Under the pieces are notes generated by a model. It was not told where the DNA came from. It did no database searches and worked only from the letters and a program-made list of their open reading frames with translations. Source: Allosalinactinospora lopnorensis (GTDB lineage Bacteria > Actinomycetota > Actinomycetes > Streptosporangiales > Streptosporangiaceae). From it: DNA of 64,000 nucleotides. Of the stretch, positions 1 to 8,617 are shown in pieces. Numbering within the stretch: position 1 is the stretch's first letter; each line of letters starts with the position of its first letter. The position numbers were made by a program, and so were the translations under genes. The DNA lies in NCBI RefSeq assembly GCF_000981225.1, contig NZ_LAJC01000015.1, positions 1 through 64,000 of the forward strand. The letters run 5' to 3'.

Positions 1-975
1 CGGCCGCGCCGCGGGCCAGCGCACCCGCCTCGCCCGCAGGAAGAGTTCCCCCGCCGCACCGTCGCGCAGCACACGCCGGAACGCGGGGATGTCGCTCGCC
101 AGAATGGCGGCACCGGCGGACATGGCCTCGGCCAGCACGATCCCGAAGCTCTCCCCACCGAGGTTGGGGGCGCAGAAGACGTCGACTGAATGGTAGGCCC
201 GGACCTTGTCCGCCTCGCCGACCTTGCCGAGTATGACCATACGGTCGCGCAGGTCGGCCGGAACCTGCTCGCGCGCTTCCTCCGCATCGCCGGGGCCGGC
301 GACGAGCAGCCGCAGCCCGGGCCGTTCCCGTCCCAGCCGGTTGAACGCCTCCAGGAGCACACCGAGCCCCTTGCGCGGCTCGTCCAGGCGCCCCAGGAAC
401 CCGATCGCGCCGCCGTCGCCCGGCCACCCGGCCAGCGGCGCGGCCTCCTCGAAGCGGGAGACCGCCACGCCGTTGGGGATGAGGACGGCGTCCCCTCCGA
501 GGTGCTCCACGAGCGTCTTGCGGGCCGCCTCCGACACCGCGATCCGGCCGCTGATCTTCTCCAGGGCGGTGCGCAGAACGGCGGCGGAGACCGCCATGGC
601 CCGCGACCTCGGGTTGGAGGTGTGGAAGGTGGCGACGATGGGGCCGTCGGCCACCCAGCAGGCGAGCAGCGACAGGCTGGGAGCGGCGGGTTCGTGCACG
701 TGCAGCAGGTCGAACTCCCCTTCGCGGATCCAGCGCCGCACCCGCCCCGCGGCGCGGAACCCGAACGCCAGCCGCGCGACCGACCCGTTGTACGGCACCG
801 GGACGGCTCCGCCGGCCGAGACGACGTGCGGCGGCGGCTCGGTCTCGGAGTCGCACGGGGCCAGCACCGACACCTCGTGGCCGAGTTCCATGAGCGCTTC
901 GGCGAGGTCTCCGACGTGCTGCTGGACGCCTCCGGGAACCTCCCAGGTGTAGGGGCAGACGAGACCGACACGCAT
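1..975 (-). CDS. pimA: Phosphatidylinositol alpha-mannosyltransferase (GT4), 3' end outside window
   Basis: Membrane-associated GT-B enzyme that transfers the first mannose from GDP-mannose to phosphatidylinositol, the first step of phosphatidylinositol mannoside (PIM) synthesis. Visible: N-terminus MRVGLVCPYTWEVPGGVQ, the glycine-rich loop typical of PimA; the mid-domain PNGVAVSRF; then GFLGRLDEPRKG and ESFGIVLAEAMSAG, the donor-binding region of family GT4. ATG at 975 is preceded by GGGAGG and lies 15 bp after the acyltransferase stop, so the genes are cotranscribed. The frame breaks at 39-40: adding one C turns GELFL into GELFPAGEAGALARG, the expected family continuation. I therefore suspect a base-call deletion. 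The stop codon is off the left edge. Identification is strong from sequence plus the conserved operon order. Confidence 0.9.
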   Translation of the reverse strand, partial: MRVGLVCPYTWEVPGGVQQHVGDLAEALMELGHEVSVLAPCDSETEPPPHVVSAGGAVPVPYNGSVARLAFGFRAAGRVRRWIREGEFDLLHVHEPAAPSLSLLACWVADGPIVATFHTSNPRSRAMAVSAAVLRTALEKISGRIAVSEAARKTLVEHLGGDAVLIPNGVAVSRFEEAAPLAGWPGDGGAIGFLGRLDEPRKGLGVLLEAFNRLGRERPGLRLLVAGPGDAEEAREQVPADLRDRMVILGKVGEADKVRAYHSVDVFCAPNLGGESFGIVLAEAMSAGAAILASDIPAFRRVLRDGAAGELFLRARRVRWPAARP

Positions 976-990
976 CCTTCACCGCCTCCC

Positions 991-1941
991 TCAGGTGCCG
1001 CGATCGCGTGGCGGGGAAGCCGGCGCGACAGAGGGCACCTCCACGGTATCCGCGGAAGGGGCGAGATCCGCGCTGAACACGCGCTGCAGCATGTGCCAGT
1101 CCTCGGGGTGCTCGGTGATCGCGCCCTCGAACACCCGCGCCAGATCCTGGGTCATGGCGCGCACCTTGGCCGCGCGGTCGCCATCGCCGGGCACCGGGAT
1201 CTCCTCGTGCACCCGGATTCGCCACTCGCGCCCCTCGTACCAGAGGGAGACCGGCATCAGCGCGGCGCCGGTCCGTTCGGCCAGCGCGGCGGGACCTACC
1301 GGCAGGCGTGCGGGTTCCCCGAAGAAGGTGACCTCGACGCCCCCGACGGTGAGGTCGCGGTCGGCCAGCAGGCAGACGAGCCGCCCCTCGCGCAGCCGCC
1401 GGGCCAGCCTGCCCGCGTTGCTGCCGGCGCCGCCGGTGAGCGGGAGAACCTCCATCCCGAGTCCGGAGCGGAACGCCATGAACCGGTTGAACACGCTCTC
1501 CGGCCGCACCCGCTGGGCGACCGTGGTGAGCGGGGTGCCGCGCAACGTGATCCAGGCGCCCGCGTGGTCCCAGTTGCCCATGTGCGGCAGCGCCGCGACC
1601 ACGCCCCGGCCCGCGCGGACCTGCGCCTCCAGCACCTCGATGCCCGTGCTGCGGGTGCGTTCGGTGATGGCCCGGCCCATCACGGGCAGCCGGAACATCT
1701 CGTAGAAGTACCGGAGATAGGAGCGCATCCCGGCGCGGGAGAGCGCCCGCAGTTCGTCCTCGGCTGCGTCCGGGCCGACGACCCGGCGCAGGTTGGCTTC
1801 GAGCTGCCGGACACCGCCGACACGCCGCCGCCAGGCGTAGTCCGCGATGAGCCGGAACACGCTCCGGCCGAGCCGCTCGGGGACCACCCGGATCAGCGTC
1901 CACCCCAGCGCGTAGGCCACCGCCGCCGCCCGCTCGCCCAT
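991..1941 (-). CDS. Phosphatidylinositol mannoside acyltransferase (LpxL/HtrB-like)
   Basis: Lysophospholipid acyltransferase-superfamily enzyme expected to acylate the mannose of PIM1/PIM2 at the membrane (PatA role; mycobacterial neighbour Rv2611c). Motifs seen: PHMGNWDHAGAW, the HX4D/E catalytic motif, about a third of the way in, and LLADRDLTVGGVEVTFFGEP further on, a region conserved in HtrB-type enzymes. I chose ATG 1941 (MGERAAAVAY) because GGGAG lies 5 bases before it; an upstream start at 1977 would add 12 residues of unlikely sequence. It sits between PIP synthase and pimA in the order found in mycobacteria, which supports the specific PIM role. No frameshift was seen. Confidence 0.88.
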   Translation of the reverse strand: MGERAAAVAYALGWTLIRVVPERLGRSVFRLIADYAWRRRVGGVRQLEANLRRVVGPDAAEDELRALSRAGMRSYLRYFYEMFRLPVMGRAITERTRSTGIEVLEAQVRAGRGVVAALPHMGNWDHAGAWITLRGTPLTTVAQRVRPESVFNRFMAFRSGLGMEVLPLTGGAGSNAGRLARRLREGRLVCLLADRDLTVGGVEVTFFGEPARLPVGPAALAERTGAALMPVSLWYEGREWRIRVHEEIPVPGDGDRAAKVRAMTQDLARVFEGAITEHPEDWHMLQRVFSADLAPSADTVEVPSVAPASPPRDRGT

Positions 1942-2054
1942 CGTGCTCCCGTTGTCCTCTCCGGATCCGTCCCGCACCCCGCCCGCTACCCGCTCGGACG
2001 CGGTGCGTACCGGTGTGTCGCCCCCGCCCCCTGTGTTCGCTCCTCCGGTCGGCT

Positions 2055-2687
2055 CTACGGCGCGCCGGTGTCCCCGACCCGCCGGCGCGGGACGGTCAGC
2101 CGGTTATGCGTCTCGATCAGGCGCTGCACGATCGTCACGGCGCTGATCACAGCGAGCAGCCACAGGCCGCCCGCGAGGATGTAGGGGACACCCAGTCCGT
2201 CGAGAGCGGTGGCGACGAGGACCAGGATCAGCCGTTCGGTGCGCTCGGCGAAACCGACGTCGCAGTTGGCGCCCAGCCCTTCCGCGCGGGCCTTGATGTA
2301 GGAGACGCCGAACCCGCTGACCAAGCAGAACAGGGTGAGCCCGGCGAGCAGCCGGTCGTCGCCGTCGCCCATGAACCACAGCAGCAGCCCGGAGAGGATC
2401 GCCGCGTCCGACAGGCGGTCCAGCGTGGAATCGAGGAAGGCCCCCCAACTGCTGTCGCTCCCTGTGGCGCGGGCGACGGCTCCGTCCAGCATGTCGAACA
2501 GGGCGAAGACGGTGACGACCACCGTCCCGATGTAGAGCTCACCGCGCGGGTAGAAGAACAGGGCGCTGGCCACCACACCGGTGGTGCCGATGAGCGTGAC
2601 CATATTCGGGCTGAGCCCGATACGGTGCAGCCACCGCCCCACGGGCTGCATCAGGCGGGCGATCGTCGGGCGCAGGAATCTCAGCAT
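2055..2687 (-). CDS. pgsA: Phosphatidylinositol phosphate synthase, CDP-alcohol phosphatidyltransferase
   Basis: Integral-membrane CDP-alcohol phosphatidyltransferase. In actinobacteria the enzyme at this position joins CDP-diacylglycerol and inositol 3-phosphate to give PI-phosphate, the precursor of PI and PIMs. The CDP-OH-P signature is visible: MLDGAVAR followed by GAFLDSTLDR, giving the expected DG..AR..G...D...D spacing. Several hydrophobic segments surround it, for example residues 30-48 and 55-70. Length of 210 aa is normal. ATG 2687 follows AAGAAG. The gap to the upstream DCC gene is 130 bp, so a separate promoter is possible. Substrate (inositol phosphate rather than glycerol phosphate) is inferred from the HIT/acyltransferase/pimA neighbours. 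Confidence 0.88.
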   Translation of the reverse strand: MLRFLRPTIARLMQPVGRWLHRIGLSPNMVTLIGTTGVVASALFFYPRGELYIGTVVVTVFALFDMLDGAVARATGSDSSWGAFLDSTLDRLSDAAILSGLLLWFMGDGDDRLLAGLTLFCLVSGFGVSYIKARAEGLGANCDVGFAERTERLILVLVATALDGLGVPYILAGGLWLLAVISAVTIVQRLIETHNRLTVPRRRVGDTGAP

Positions 2688-2817
2688 GGCTTCTTATGAT
2701 CGTAGGACGGACAGGGCATAGGGCGTACGAAACGCCGCTTCTCCGCGCACCCGTTCGTGCGGCGGGCCGGGTGGCCGGCGTGGCCGCTGCCGCGCAGGGC
2801 GGCGTTCACGCCCGGAC

Positions 2818-3312
2818 TCACGTCGCCGGGCCGGTCCGGCACGCGGGGACGCCGCCCGGCATCCGGTGCCGGTTCCTGGAGACCCACCGGTAGACCGCCG
2901 CACCGATCGCCCGTGCGGCGGGCAGCCGGAGCAGCCAGCCCATTGGCCACGCCCAGCGGTGCGGGCCGGCGAGCAGCAGGACCGCCACGGCATCGGCCCC
3001 GCCCCAAATCCGCCTGCCGTCGGGATGCAGCAGCAGGACCTCCTCCTCGGCCCGGGCCCGGGTCTCGTCGGTGAGGCCGCTGTTCTGCCACGGCAGAATC
3101 GCGATATCGGGAGCGAGGTAGCGCTTGGCGAGTTCGGCGGAACTGGTGCAGAAGGCGCAGTCGCCGTCGTAGATCAGTACCGGCACCTTCCAGCGGACGT
3201 CTCCGCGGCGCTCACCGCCGCCGGCTTGCCGGTCGTACCGGCCACTCGAACCGTTCCAGCCGGAACGCCCGTCGACGTCCACCGCCCCGTCGGCACGTCC
3301 AGGTCTCTCCAT
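2818..3312 (-). CDS. DCC-family (DUF393) thiol-disulfide oxidoreductase-like protein
   Basis: Small protein of the DCC family (DUF393), named for the DxxCxxC motif, seen here as YDGDCAFCTSSAELAKR. A redox role is usually assumed but the substrate is unknown. The rest shows the family's HPDGRRIWGGADAV and a C-terminal YRWVSRNRHR. I prefer ATG 3312 (MERPGRADG), which has AAAGGGGG 10 bases upstream; the ATG at 3336 overlaps the HIT stop codon as TGATG and would give 8 extra residues. The first 35-40 residues are low-complexity Gly/Arg-rich. Its position inside the PIM lipid operon, between HIT and PIP synthase, is unusual compared with mycobacteria. Confidence 0.8.
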   Translation of the reverse strand: MERPGRADGAVDVDGRSGWNGSSGRYDRQAGGGERRGDVRWKVPVLIYDGDCAFCTSSAELAKRYLAPDIAILPWQNSGLTDETRARAEEEVLLLHPDGRRIWGGADAVAVLLLAGPHRWAWPMGWLLRLPAARAIGAAVYRWVSRNRHRMPGGVPACRTGPAT

Positions 3313-3335
3313 CACTCCGGCACCCCCTTTGGTCA

Positions 3336-3887
3336 TCAGCTCTCCGGCCAGTGCTCGGCGAGCAGCTCGCGCGTCTGCTGCAGCATCTGCGGCAGGATCT
3401 TGGTGCGGCCGACCACGGGCATGAAGTTGGTGTCGCCTCCCCAGCGGGGAACGATGTGCTGGTGCAGGTGCGAGGCGATGCCCGCACCGGCCACCGATCC
3501 CAGGTTCATACCCACGTTGAACCCCTGGGGAGTGGCCGCCCCGCGCAACGCTGTTATGCCGTCCCGGGTGAGGGAGGAGAGTTCGGCGGCCTCGGCGTCC
3601 TCCAGCTCGGTGAAGTCGGCCACGTGCCTGTACGGGCAGACCAGCAGGTGGCCGCTGTTGTAAGGGTAGAGGTTGAGCACGGCGAACGCCGCCTTCCCCC
3701 GGGCCACGACCAGCCCCTCGTCGTCCGGGAGAGCGGGGACACGGCAGAACGGGCACCCGTCCTCGGGCGCGGAACCGCTGGGCTTGTTCTCCCCCTTGAT
3801 GTAGGCCATACGGTGCGGAGTCCACAGGCGCTGGAAGCCATCGGCGTCCCCCGCTCCCTCCTGGGGTTCGCGTCCTGCGCCGCTCAT
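3336..3887 (-). CDS. HIT-family hydrolase/phosphorylase (Ap4A phosphorylase-like)
   Basis: Histidine-triad nucleotide-binding protein. The catalytic HIT motif HLHQHIVPRW is near the C-terminal third; CPFC near the N-terminus and YPYNSGHLLVCPYRH are typical of the actinobacterial group whose member Rv2613c is a diadenosine tetraphosphate phosphorylase. ATG 3887 is preceded by GAGGTGAG 6 bases upstream. It is the first gene of the PIM operon, as in mycobacteria (HIT, pgsA, acyltransferase, pimA); the thrS gene that often precedes it is not here. Exact nucleotide substrate is inference. Confidence 0.87.
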   Translation of the reverse strand: MSGAGREPQEGAGDADGFQRLWTPHRMAYIKGENKPSGSAPEDGCPFCRVPALPDDEGLVVARGKAAFAVLNLYPYNSGHLLVCPYRHVADFTELEDAEAAELSSLTRDGITALRGAATPQGFNVGMNLGSVAGAGIASHLHQHIVPRWGGDTNFMPVVGRTKILPQMLQQTRELLAEHWPES

Positions 3888-4149
3888 CGACCACTCACCT
3901 CGTTGTCGTGCTCGTTCACCCTCTGGCTCCGTTGTCCACCGACGCCACAGTGCTTCCCTTCCCCCGCGCCTTTCCCGGCTCGCTTCCTCCCCTACCGAAC
4001 CCAGCATAGAAGTCCACCTCCTCCCGCATGACCCGGTACCGCAGGAGTTCCGCACCGTCCCCGCCCGCCTCGCCGCAGCCGGAACCGTCGAAAGCGCCTT
4101 CCACAGCCTTTCCGCGGCTGCGCCGTTCACACCGGCCAGGGCCCGCCGC

Positions 4150-5855
4150 TCACAGGCCCAAAAGGGTGCGCAGGTGGCGCGGTGAGGGCGCCCCATGGGC
4201 GAGCAGCTCGTCGTGGACCTCCCGGATCGCCGCTCGGGGCCGCCCCCGTGACAGGTCGCGCACCAGCTCCGCGATCTCCCACTGTCCCGCGTAGTAGGTG
4301 GAGAGCTGGCCGCTGGTAAGCCTGGCGCGGCGCCACTTTCCCACCACCTCACCCTCCTCTTGGTGTCCCCGTTCGGTCAGCAGGGTCTGGGCCTCGCTTT
4401 CGGTCATGTCGTGGGTGTGCGTGCGCACGTCCAGAATCGCGTTGAGGATCGTCCGCAACCGCATCTTCAGCTGCACCAGCCGCAGCGCGAGAGTGTCTTG
4501 GATGCCGTCTTCGGTCCATCCGTGCAGGGCCAGGGCCTCCTCGGTGTAGACGGCCCAGCCCTCGACGAAGGTCCCACTCCACAGTGCGTGCCGGATCCGG
4601 GTACCGCCCGTGTACCTCGCAGCGTGCGCGCACTGCAGAGCGTGCCCGGGCAGCGCCTCGTGGACCATGAGGTTGCGCAGCATGGTGCCGTGGTACTCGC
4701 GGTAGAACGACGCCCGGCGTTCGGCACTCCACTCCTCGGGAGGCGGGGCGACCGCGATAAGCGTGGGCTCCCCCGCACGCGGGCCGAGCGGGCCGGGCGG
4801 ATCGCAATAGGCGACGCTCACACCGCGCCGCGCCTCCGGCATGGAGATGATCCGGATCGGTTCCTCAGGAACGGTGACGAAATCGAGTTCCGCCACCCGG
4901 CCGTGCAGATGGGCGAGGGCCTCCTCACAGAGCGGCCGTATCGTGTCGGCCGTCGTCGCCGTCTCGGCGGCGAGCCGGTCCAGCACGTCGCGCACCTGCC
5001 CCGGGTAAGAGGGCTTGCCGTCGTACTCGGCGGCCACCTCGGCGATCTCCTCCTCGGTTCCGAGAAGATCGCTCTCGGCCCGTGTAAGCAGCGTGTCCGG
5101 CGAGATCTCGGAATCCAGCGTGTACCAGAGCTGGGCGGCGAAATCGCGCTCCCCGAGCCGCGGATCGGCACCGGCCGCCTCCACATGGGCGCGCAACCAG
5201 TCGATGTGCTCTGTCAGCGCCTCCATGGCGGAGTGCCGTGCCGGGTCGACCAGCCCGCGCAGCGACGGGTGCTGTTCGATGAGGCATCGGCCTCACCCCT
5301 CAGCATCGCCACCACCCCCCGCGCTTGGGTGATGGCCGTTTCCACGTGCGGTCGCGGCATGCCCGGCCCTCCGTCGAGGCAGGACCGCGCGGTCTCCAGG
5401 AAACCGGGAACGGCGCCGCACCGCGCCGCGAGCGCCCGCAGCCTCTCCTCAACGGGAAGGACGTCGCGGGTGAGCAGGACGTGCAATGCGTCCCTCGGAA
5501 GGTGCTCCAGCGGATCCCAGGTGTGCGGGCGCAGTTCGGTGGACCGCCACAGGTCGGCGCTGACACGGGAGCGCAGCATCTCCAGGTCCACGTGGTCCGC
5601 CGGGGGCAGCATGGTGTCGTCGATCTCGTCCAGCGCGGAGAGGGCGTCGGTGAGCGTCGCGGCACGCTGCCTGGTCGCGTCGACGGAATAGTCCGAAAGC
5701 CGGTCGGCGAACCGGTGGTCACCCAGCTCGTTCGCCCATTCGGGCGAATACTCCAGCAGAGCGTCCAGAATGCTGTCGCCGACCTCGCGGAACCGGTCGG
5801 TCATGGCGTTCGCACCGGATCCGGGCTGTTCAGGTGGAGAGCTCGAAGTCATCAC
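4150..5855 (-). pseudogene. DUF885 family protein, split by one frameshift
   Basis: DUF885 proteins (about 560 aa) resemble zinc peptidases; function is poorly known. The HEALPGHALQ motif, an HExxxGH variant with a possible metal role, is visible in the C-terminal half. The N-terminal half (from 5855 or 5852; MTDRFREVGD from 5804 is an alternative start) runs ...ARGVVAMLRGEAD and then loses frame near 5283-5288. Adding one C restores DALIEQHPSLRGLVDPARHS and joins the C-terminal half ending at 4150. The joined length fits the family. A single missing base in a CC/CCC run looks like sequencing error, but a true pseudogene cannot be excluded. The 262 bp between this gene and the HIT start hold no supported gene. 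Confidence 0.78.
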
Positions 5856-6028
5856 CCGTCATACTGCCCGGTTCAGCAGCGTGACGCACCCCGGCATGAG
5901 GGAGCCGGGAAGCAGGAGTGCACCTGCGCGGCGGCGGCGCAGACACTGTTCGCGCCTCGATCCCGCGAGAGGCGGGGTGGAATAGGTTCGGCAGTGCCGG
6001 ATAGTCCGACCCCAACACGGTGGAGCCC

Positions 6029-6697
6029 ATGCGCCTGCAACGAATCGTCGACCTGAGCCGACCGATCGGCCCGGATACCCAGGTCTTCCCTGGTGACTCC
6101 CCGCCGCGGATCACCCGCGCGTCGACCGTCGCGACCGGTGGTTTCAACTCCGTGGAGGTGCACATGAGCTCGCATGCCGGAACCCACGCCGACGCCCCGT
6201 TCCACTTCCTGGAGCACGGAGCGCGCCTCGATGAGCTCCCCCTCGAACTGTTCACCGGGCCGGCCGTCGTCGTGGACGCGACGGGGCGCGACGACCGCTC
6301 CCCCATCAGCAGCGCCGACCTCGCACCGTGGGCGGACGAGTTCGCCCCCGGGGCCGTCGTGCTGCTGCGCACCGGCTGGTCCGCGTACTACCGGACCGAG
6401 CGCTACTTCGAGCACCCCTATCTCGACGGCGACGCGGCACGCCTCCTCGTCGACCGCGGAGTGCGCACGATCGGAATCGACACCCTGAGCCCCGACGAGA
6501 CACCATACGGCGAGCACCCGGGAGACGACTGGCCGGTGCACCGCACGGTCCTCGGCGCGGGCGGCACGATCATCGAGAACCTGTGCCACCTGGAGCAGAT
6601 CGACTTCCCCCACCCATGGTTCAGCGCCTTCCCCCTCCGTCTCGCCAGCGACGACGGCGCTCCTGTCCGAGCGGTCGCGCTGTCATGGGCGGGTTGA
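6029..6697 (+). CDS. Cyclase-family metal hydrolase (kynurenine formamidase KynB-like)
   Basis: Member of the cyclase family (PF04199). The zinc-binding signature SHAGTHADAPFHF is clear, as are the start IVDLSRPIGPDTQVFPGD and the later IGIDTLSPDETPYGEHP. Relatives hydrolyse N-formylkynurenine (KynB) or other cyclic/aryl amides. A KynB role is attractive because kynA and kynU lie about 41 kb away with no formamidase beside them, but the link is inference. ATG 6029 is likely; a GTG at 6020 would add 3 residues. It is transcribed away from the DUF885 gene. Complete, no frameshift. Confidence 0.8.
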   Translation: MRLQRIVDLSRPIGPDTQVFPGDSPPRITRASTVATGGFNSVEVHMSSHAGTHADAPFHFLEHGARLDELPLELFTGPAVVVDATGRDDRSPISSADLAPWADEFAPGAVVLLRTGWSAYYRTERYFEHPYLDGDAARLLVDRGVRTIGIDTLSPDETPYGEHPGDDWPVHRTVLGAGGTIIENLCHLEQIDFPHPWFSAFPLRLASDDGAPVRAVALSWAG

Positions 6698-6785
6698 GTC
6701 CCGACCCGGGACGTCCCACGGCCGCTCTGACCGAGCACGGTACTCGGGAAACCAAGGGCGGACACGGGCCCGCCGAACCCGCATC

Positions 6786-6804
6786 ACCGCCGGGGTACGG
6801 CGGT
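6786..6804. terminator. Hairpin after the conservon operon
   Basis: Perfect 7-bp stem ACCGCCG / CGGCGGT with a 5-base loop, 24 bases past the cvnD stop and 89 bases past the stop of the convergent cyclase gene. No T-run follows on either strand, as is common for actinobacterial terminators. Confidence 0.5.
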
Positions 6805-6827
6805 GAGGTCTCCGCGACCACCGGTGG

Positions 6828-7475
6828 TCAGCGCCAGGTGCCCTGGCCGCCGGTGGAGGTCGGCTGCCCCGCGGCGCCGCCCGGATCCCCGACCGTGATG
6901 GCGTGTTCCACGAGCGTGATCAGGGTCGACTTGGTGGACGCACGGTCACGGGCATCCACCTGGACGATCGGGATCTCCGGGCTGAGCGTCAGTGCGTCGC
7001 GCACCTCGGCCGCAGCGTGCGGGTAGTACCCGTCGAAGCCGTTGATGGCCACGACGAAGGGCAACCGCGCCTCTTCGAAGTAGTCGATCGCCGGGAAACA
7101 GTCGGCGAGCCGGCGGGTGTCGACCAGGACGACCGCCCCGATCGCACCTTTGACCAGGTCGTCCCACATGAACCAGAACCTGTGCTGGCCGGGGGTCCCG
7201 AACAGGTACAGGATCAGGTCGGAGTCCAGGGAGACCCGGCCGAAGTCCATGGCCACGGTGGTGGTCTGCTTGTCCGGCGTCTTGGCAAGGTCGTCGACGC
7301 CAACGCTCGCGCTGGTCATGACCGCTTCGGTGGTCAGCGGCACGATCTCCGAGACAGAGCCCACGAACGTCGTCTTGCCGACACCGAAGCCTCCCGCGAC
7401 GACGATCTTGACCGACGTCATCGCGTTCGCCACAGCACCGCCCTCGTCGGCCGCGCTAGAGCTTGCGAAGTCCAC
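6828..7475 (-). CDS. cvnD: Conservon small GTPase-like protein
   Basis: Ras-like ATP/GTP-binding protein of actinobacterial conservons, thought to signal with the roadblock and DUF742 partners at the membrane kinase. Walker A is GGFGVGKTT near residue 25; the G3-like FGTPGQHRFWFMWDD and the later VVAINGFD (NKxD-like region) follow. The usual conservon start VDFASS is used: GTG 7475, with AAAGGG just upstream, overlapping the cvnC stop by 20 bp, a typical arrangement. Last gene of the operon. The tail after ITVGDPGG is glycine-rich and probably unstructured. Confidence 0.92.
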   Translation of the reverse strand: MDFASSSAADEGGAVANAMTSVKIVVAGGFGVGKTTFVGSVSEIVPLTTEAVMTSASVGVDDLAKTPDKQTTTVAMDFGRVSLDSDLILYLFGTPGQHRFWFMWDDLVKGAIGAVVLVDTRRLADCFPAIDYFEEARLPFVVAINGFDGYYPHAAAEVRDALTLSPEIPIVQVDARDRASTKSTLITLVEHAITVGDPGGAAGQPTSTGGQGTWR

Positions 7476-7959
7476 TGAGCACCCTTTCAAGCAGGTTGAC
7501 ATTGGGCCGGCTGTCGGTGTTGAGCGACGTTCTGATCTGGATCAGACCCTGTTCCGACATGTCCGCCACGAGCACCCGCGCGACACCTAGCGGGATCCGC
7601 AGCAGCGCGGAGATCTCCGCCACGGAACGCCACTCCCGGCACAGATCGCTGATCGCCTGACACTCAGGGGTCAGAGTGCCGGACTCGGAACGCGCGGTCG
7701 CCGTGGCCGAGATCAACGCCTCCAGCGGTAGCTGGGACTTCGGCTTGGTGCGGCCCTTCGTGACAGCGTACGGCCGCACCAGCGAGCTCGGAGAGCTCGG
7801 AGAGTTGTCCGCCGCCGGCCGTGATTGATGGTCGACTGGTTGCTGGCTTGGTCGTGGAACATCTCCGCCGCCCGGACCGTCCCCCAGCGCCCATGGGGCG
7901 CCGGCAGCCTGTTGCCCGAACCACGAGGCGCTCCCGGCATCTCTACTGTGAGGTGCCAC
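7456..7959 (-). CDS. cvnC: Conservon DUF742 protein
   Basis: DUF742 winged-helix-like protein, third member of the conservon. Conserved core LVRPYAVTKGRTKP, then SDLCREWRSVAEISALLRIPLGVARVLVADM and the C-terminal LLERVLSGLRKL are all visible. The first 55 or so residues are Pro/Ser/Gln-rich linker. The second of two tandem GTGs (7959) is preferred because AGGAGG lies 5 bases before it; the GTG at 7962 would be only 2 bases away. The gap to cvnB is about 23 bp. Confidence 0.9.
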   Translation of the reverse strand: MAPHSRDAGSASWFGQQAAGAPWALGDGPGGGDVPRPSQQPVDHQSRPAADNSPSSPSSLVRPYAVTKGRTKPKSQLPLEALISATATARSESGTLTPECQAISDLCREWRSVAEISALLRIPLGVARVLVADMSEQGLIQIRTSLNTDSRPNVNLLERVLSGLRKL

Positions 7960-7982
7960 CACTTCCTCCTGTCGGTGGTGGA

Positions 7983-8384
7983 TCAGTGGATTCCCGAGGT
8001 ACGCGCCGCCGGAGTCAGCGCACGTCCTGCCCGTTCGACGAGCAGTGTCATCTCATAGGCGACCAGTCCGAGGTCACAGTCGGCAGCGGCGAGGACCGCC
8101 AGACAGGATCCGTCACTGATAGCCATGATAAGCAGCAGCCCCCGCTCCATCTCGACGACGGTCTGGGCGACCGCTCCGCCTTCGAAGACGTTGGCGGCTC
8201 CCTGCGTCAGACTGGACAGGCCGGAGGCGATGGCCGCCAACTGATCGGCCCGATCCGCCGGAAAACCCTCCGAGGAGGCGAGCGGGAGTCCGTCGGACGA
8301 TACGACGATCGAATGCGCGACATCCGGTACGCGGTTCGCGAAGTCAGTGATCAGCCAGTTGAGCTCATTCACCTGTTGACTCAT
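7983..8384 (-). CDS. cvnB: Conservon roadblock/LC7 protein
   Basis: Roadblock/LC7-domain protein (133 aa), the conservon member believed to control the partner GTPase. The sequence NELNWLITDFANRVPDVAHSIVVSSDGLPLA is diagnostic, with RGLLLIMAISDGSCLAVLAA completing the fold. ATG 8384 (MSQQVNEL) is preceded by AGGAGA 6 bases upstream. The reading frame is open further upstream but without family similarity. Confidence 0.92.
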   Translation of the reverse strand: MSQQVNELNWLITDFANRVPDVAHSIVVSSDGLPLASSEGFPADRADQLAAIASGLSSLTQGAANVFEGGAVAQTVVEMERGLLLIMAISDGSCLAVLAAADCDLGLVAYEMTLLVERAGRALTPAARTSGIH

Positions 8385-8617
8385 CTGCTCTCCTGTCCGT
8401 CCCAGCCTTCGCGCCGACCGTTCGCCGCTGCGGCCGCCGTCGGCCACGTGTTCTTCATTGTTGGTGACTTTATACGGGGGTGATGTCCAAGAAGTTCGGA
8501 TGATGCTATTCCATCGCCCGCCCAAGTTCTACGGTCCCCCCTCGGACCACGACCAACGCCCCATTTTCTGCTTCGCGCGGGGCCGCGCCTGACCGTGCTC
8601 GCGCTGGACACTGTCTC

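Noticed and set aside
190-2184. Long plus-strand open frame over pimA and the acyltransferase
   Set aside because: It is the high-GC antisense shadow of two well-identified minus-strand genes and has no family likeness, only Arg/Pro/Gly-rich translation.
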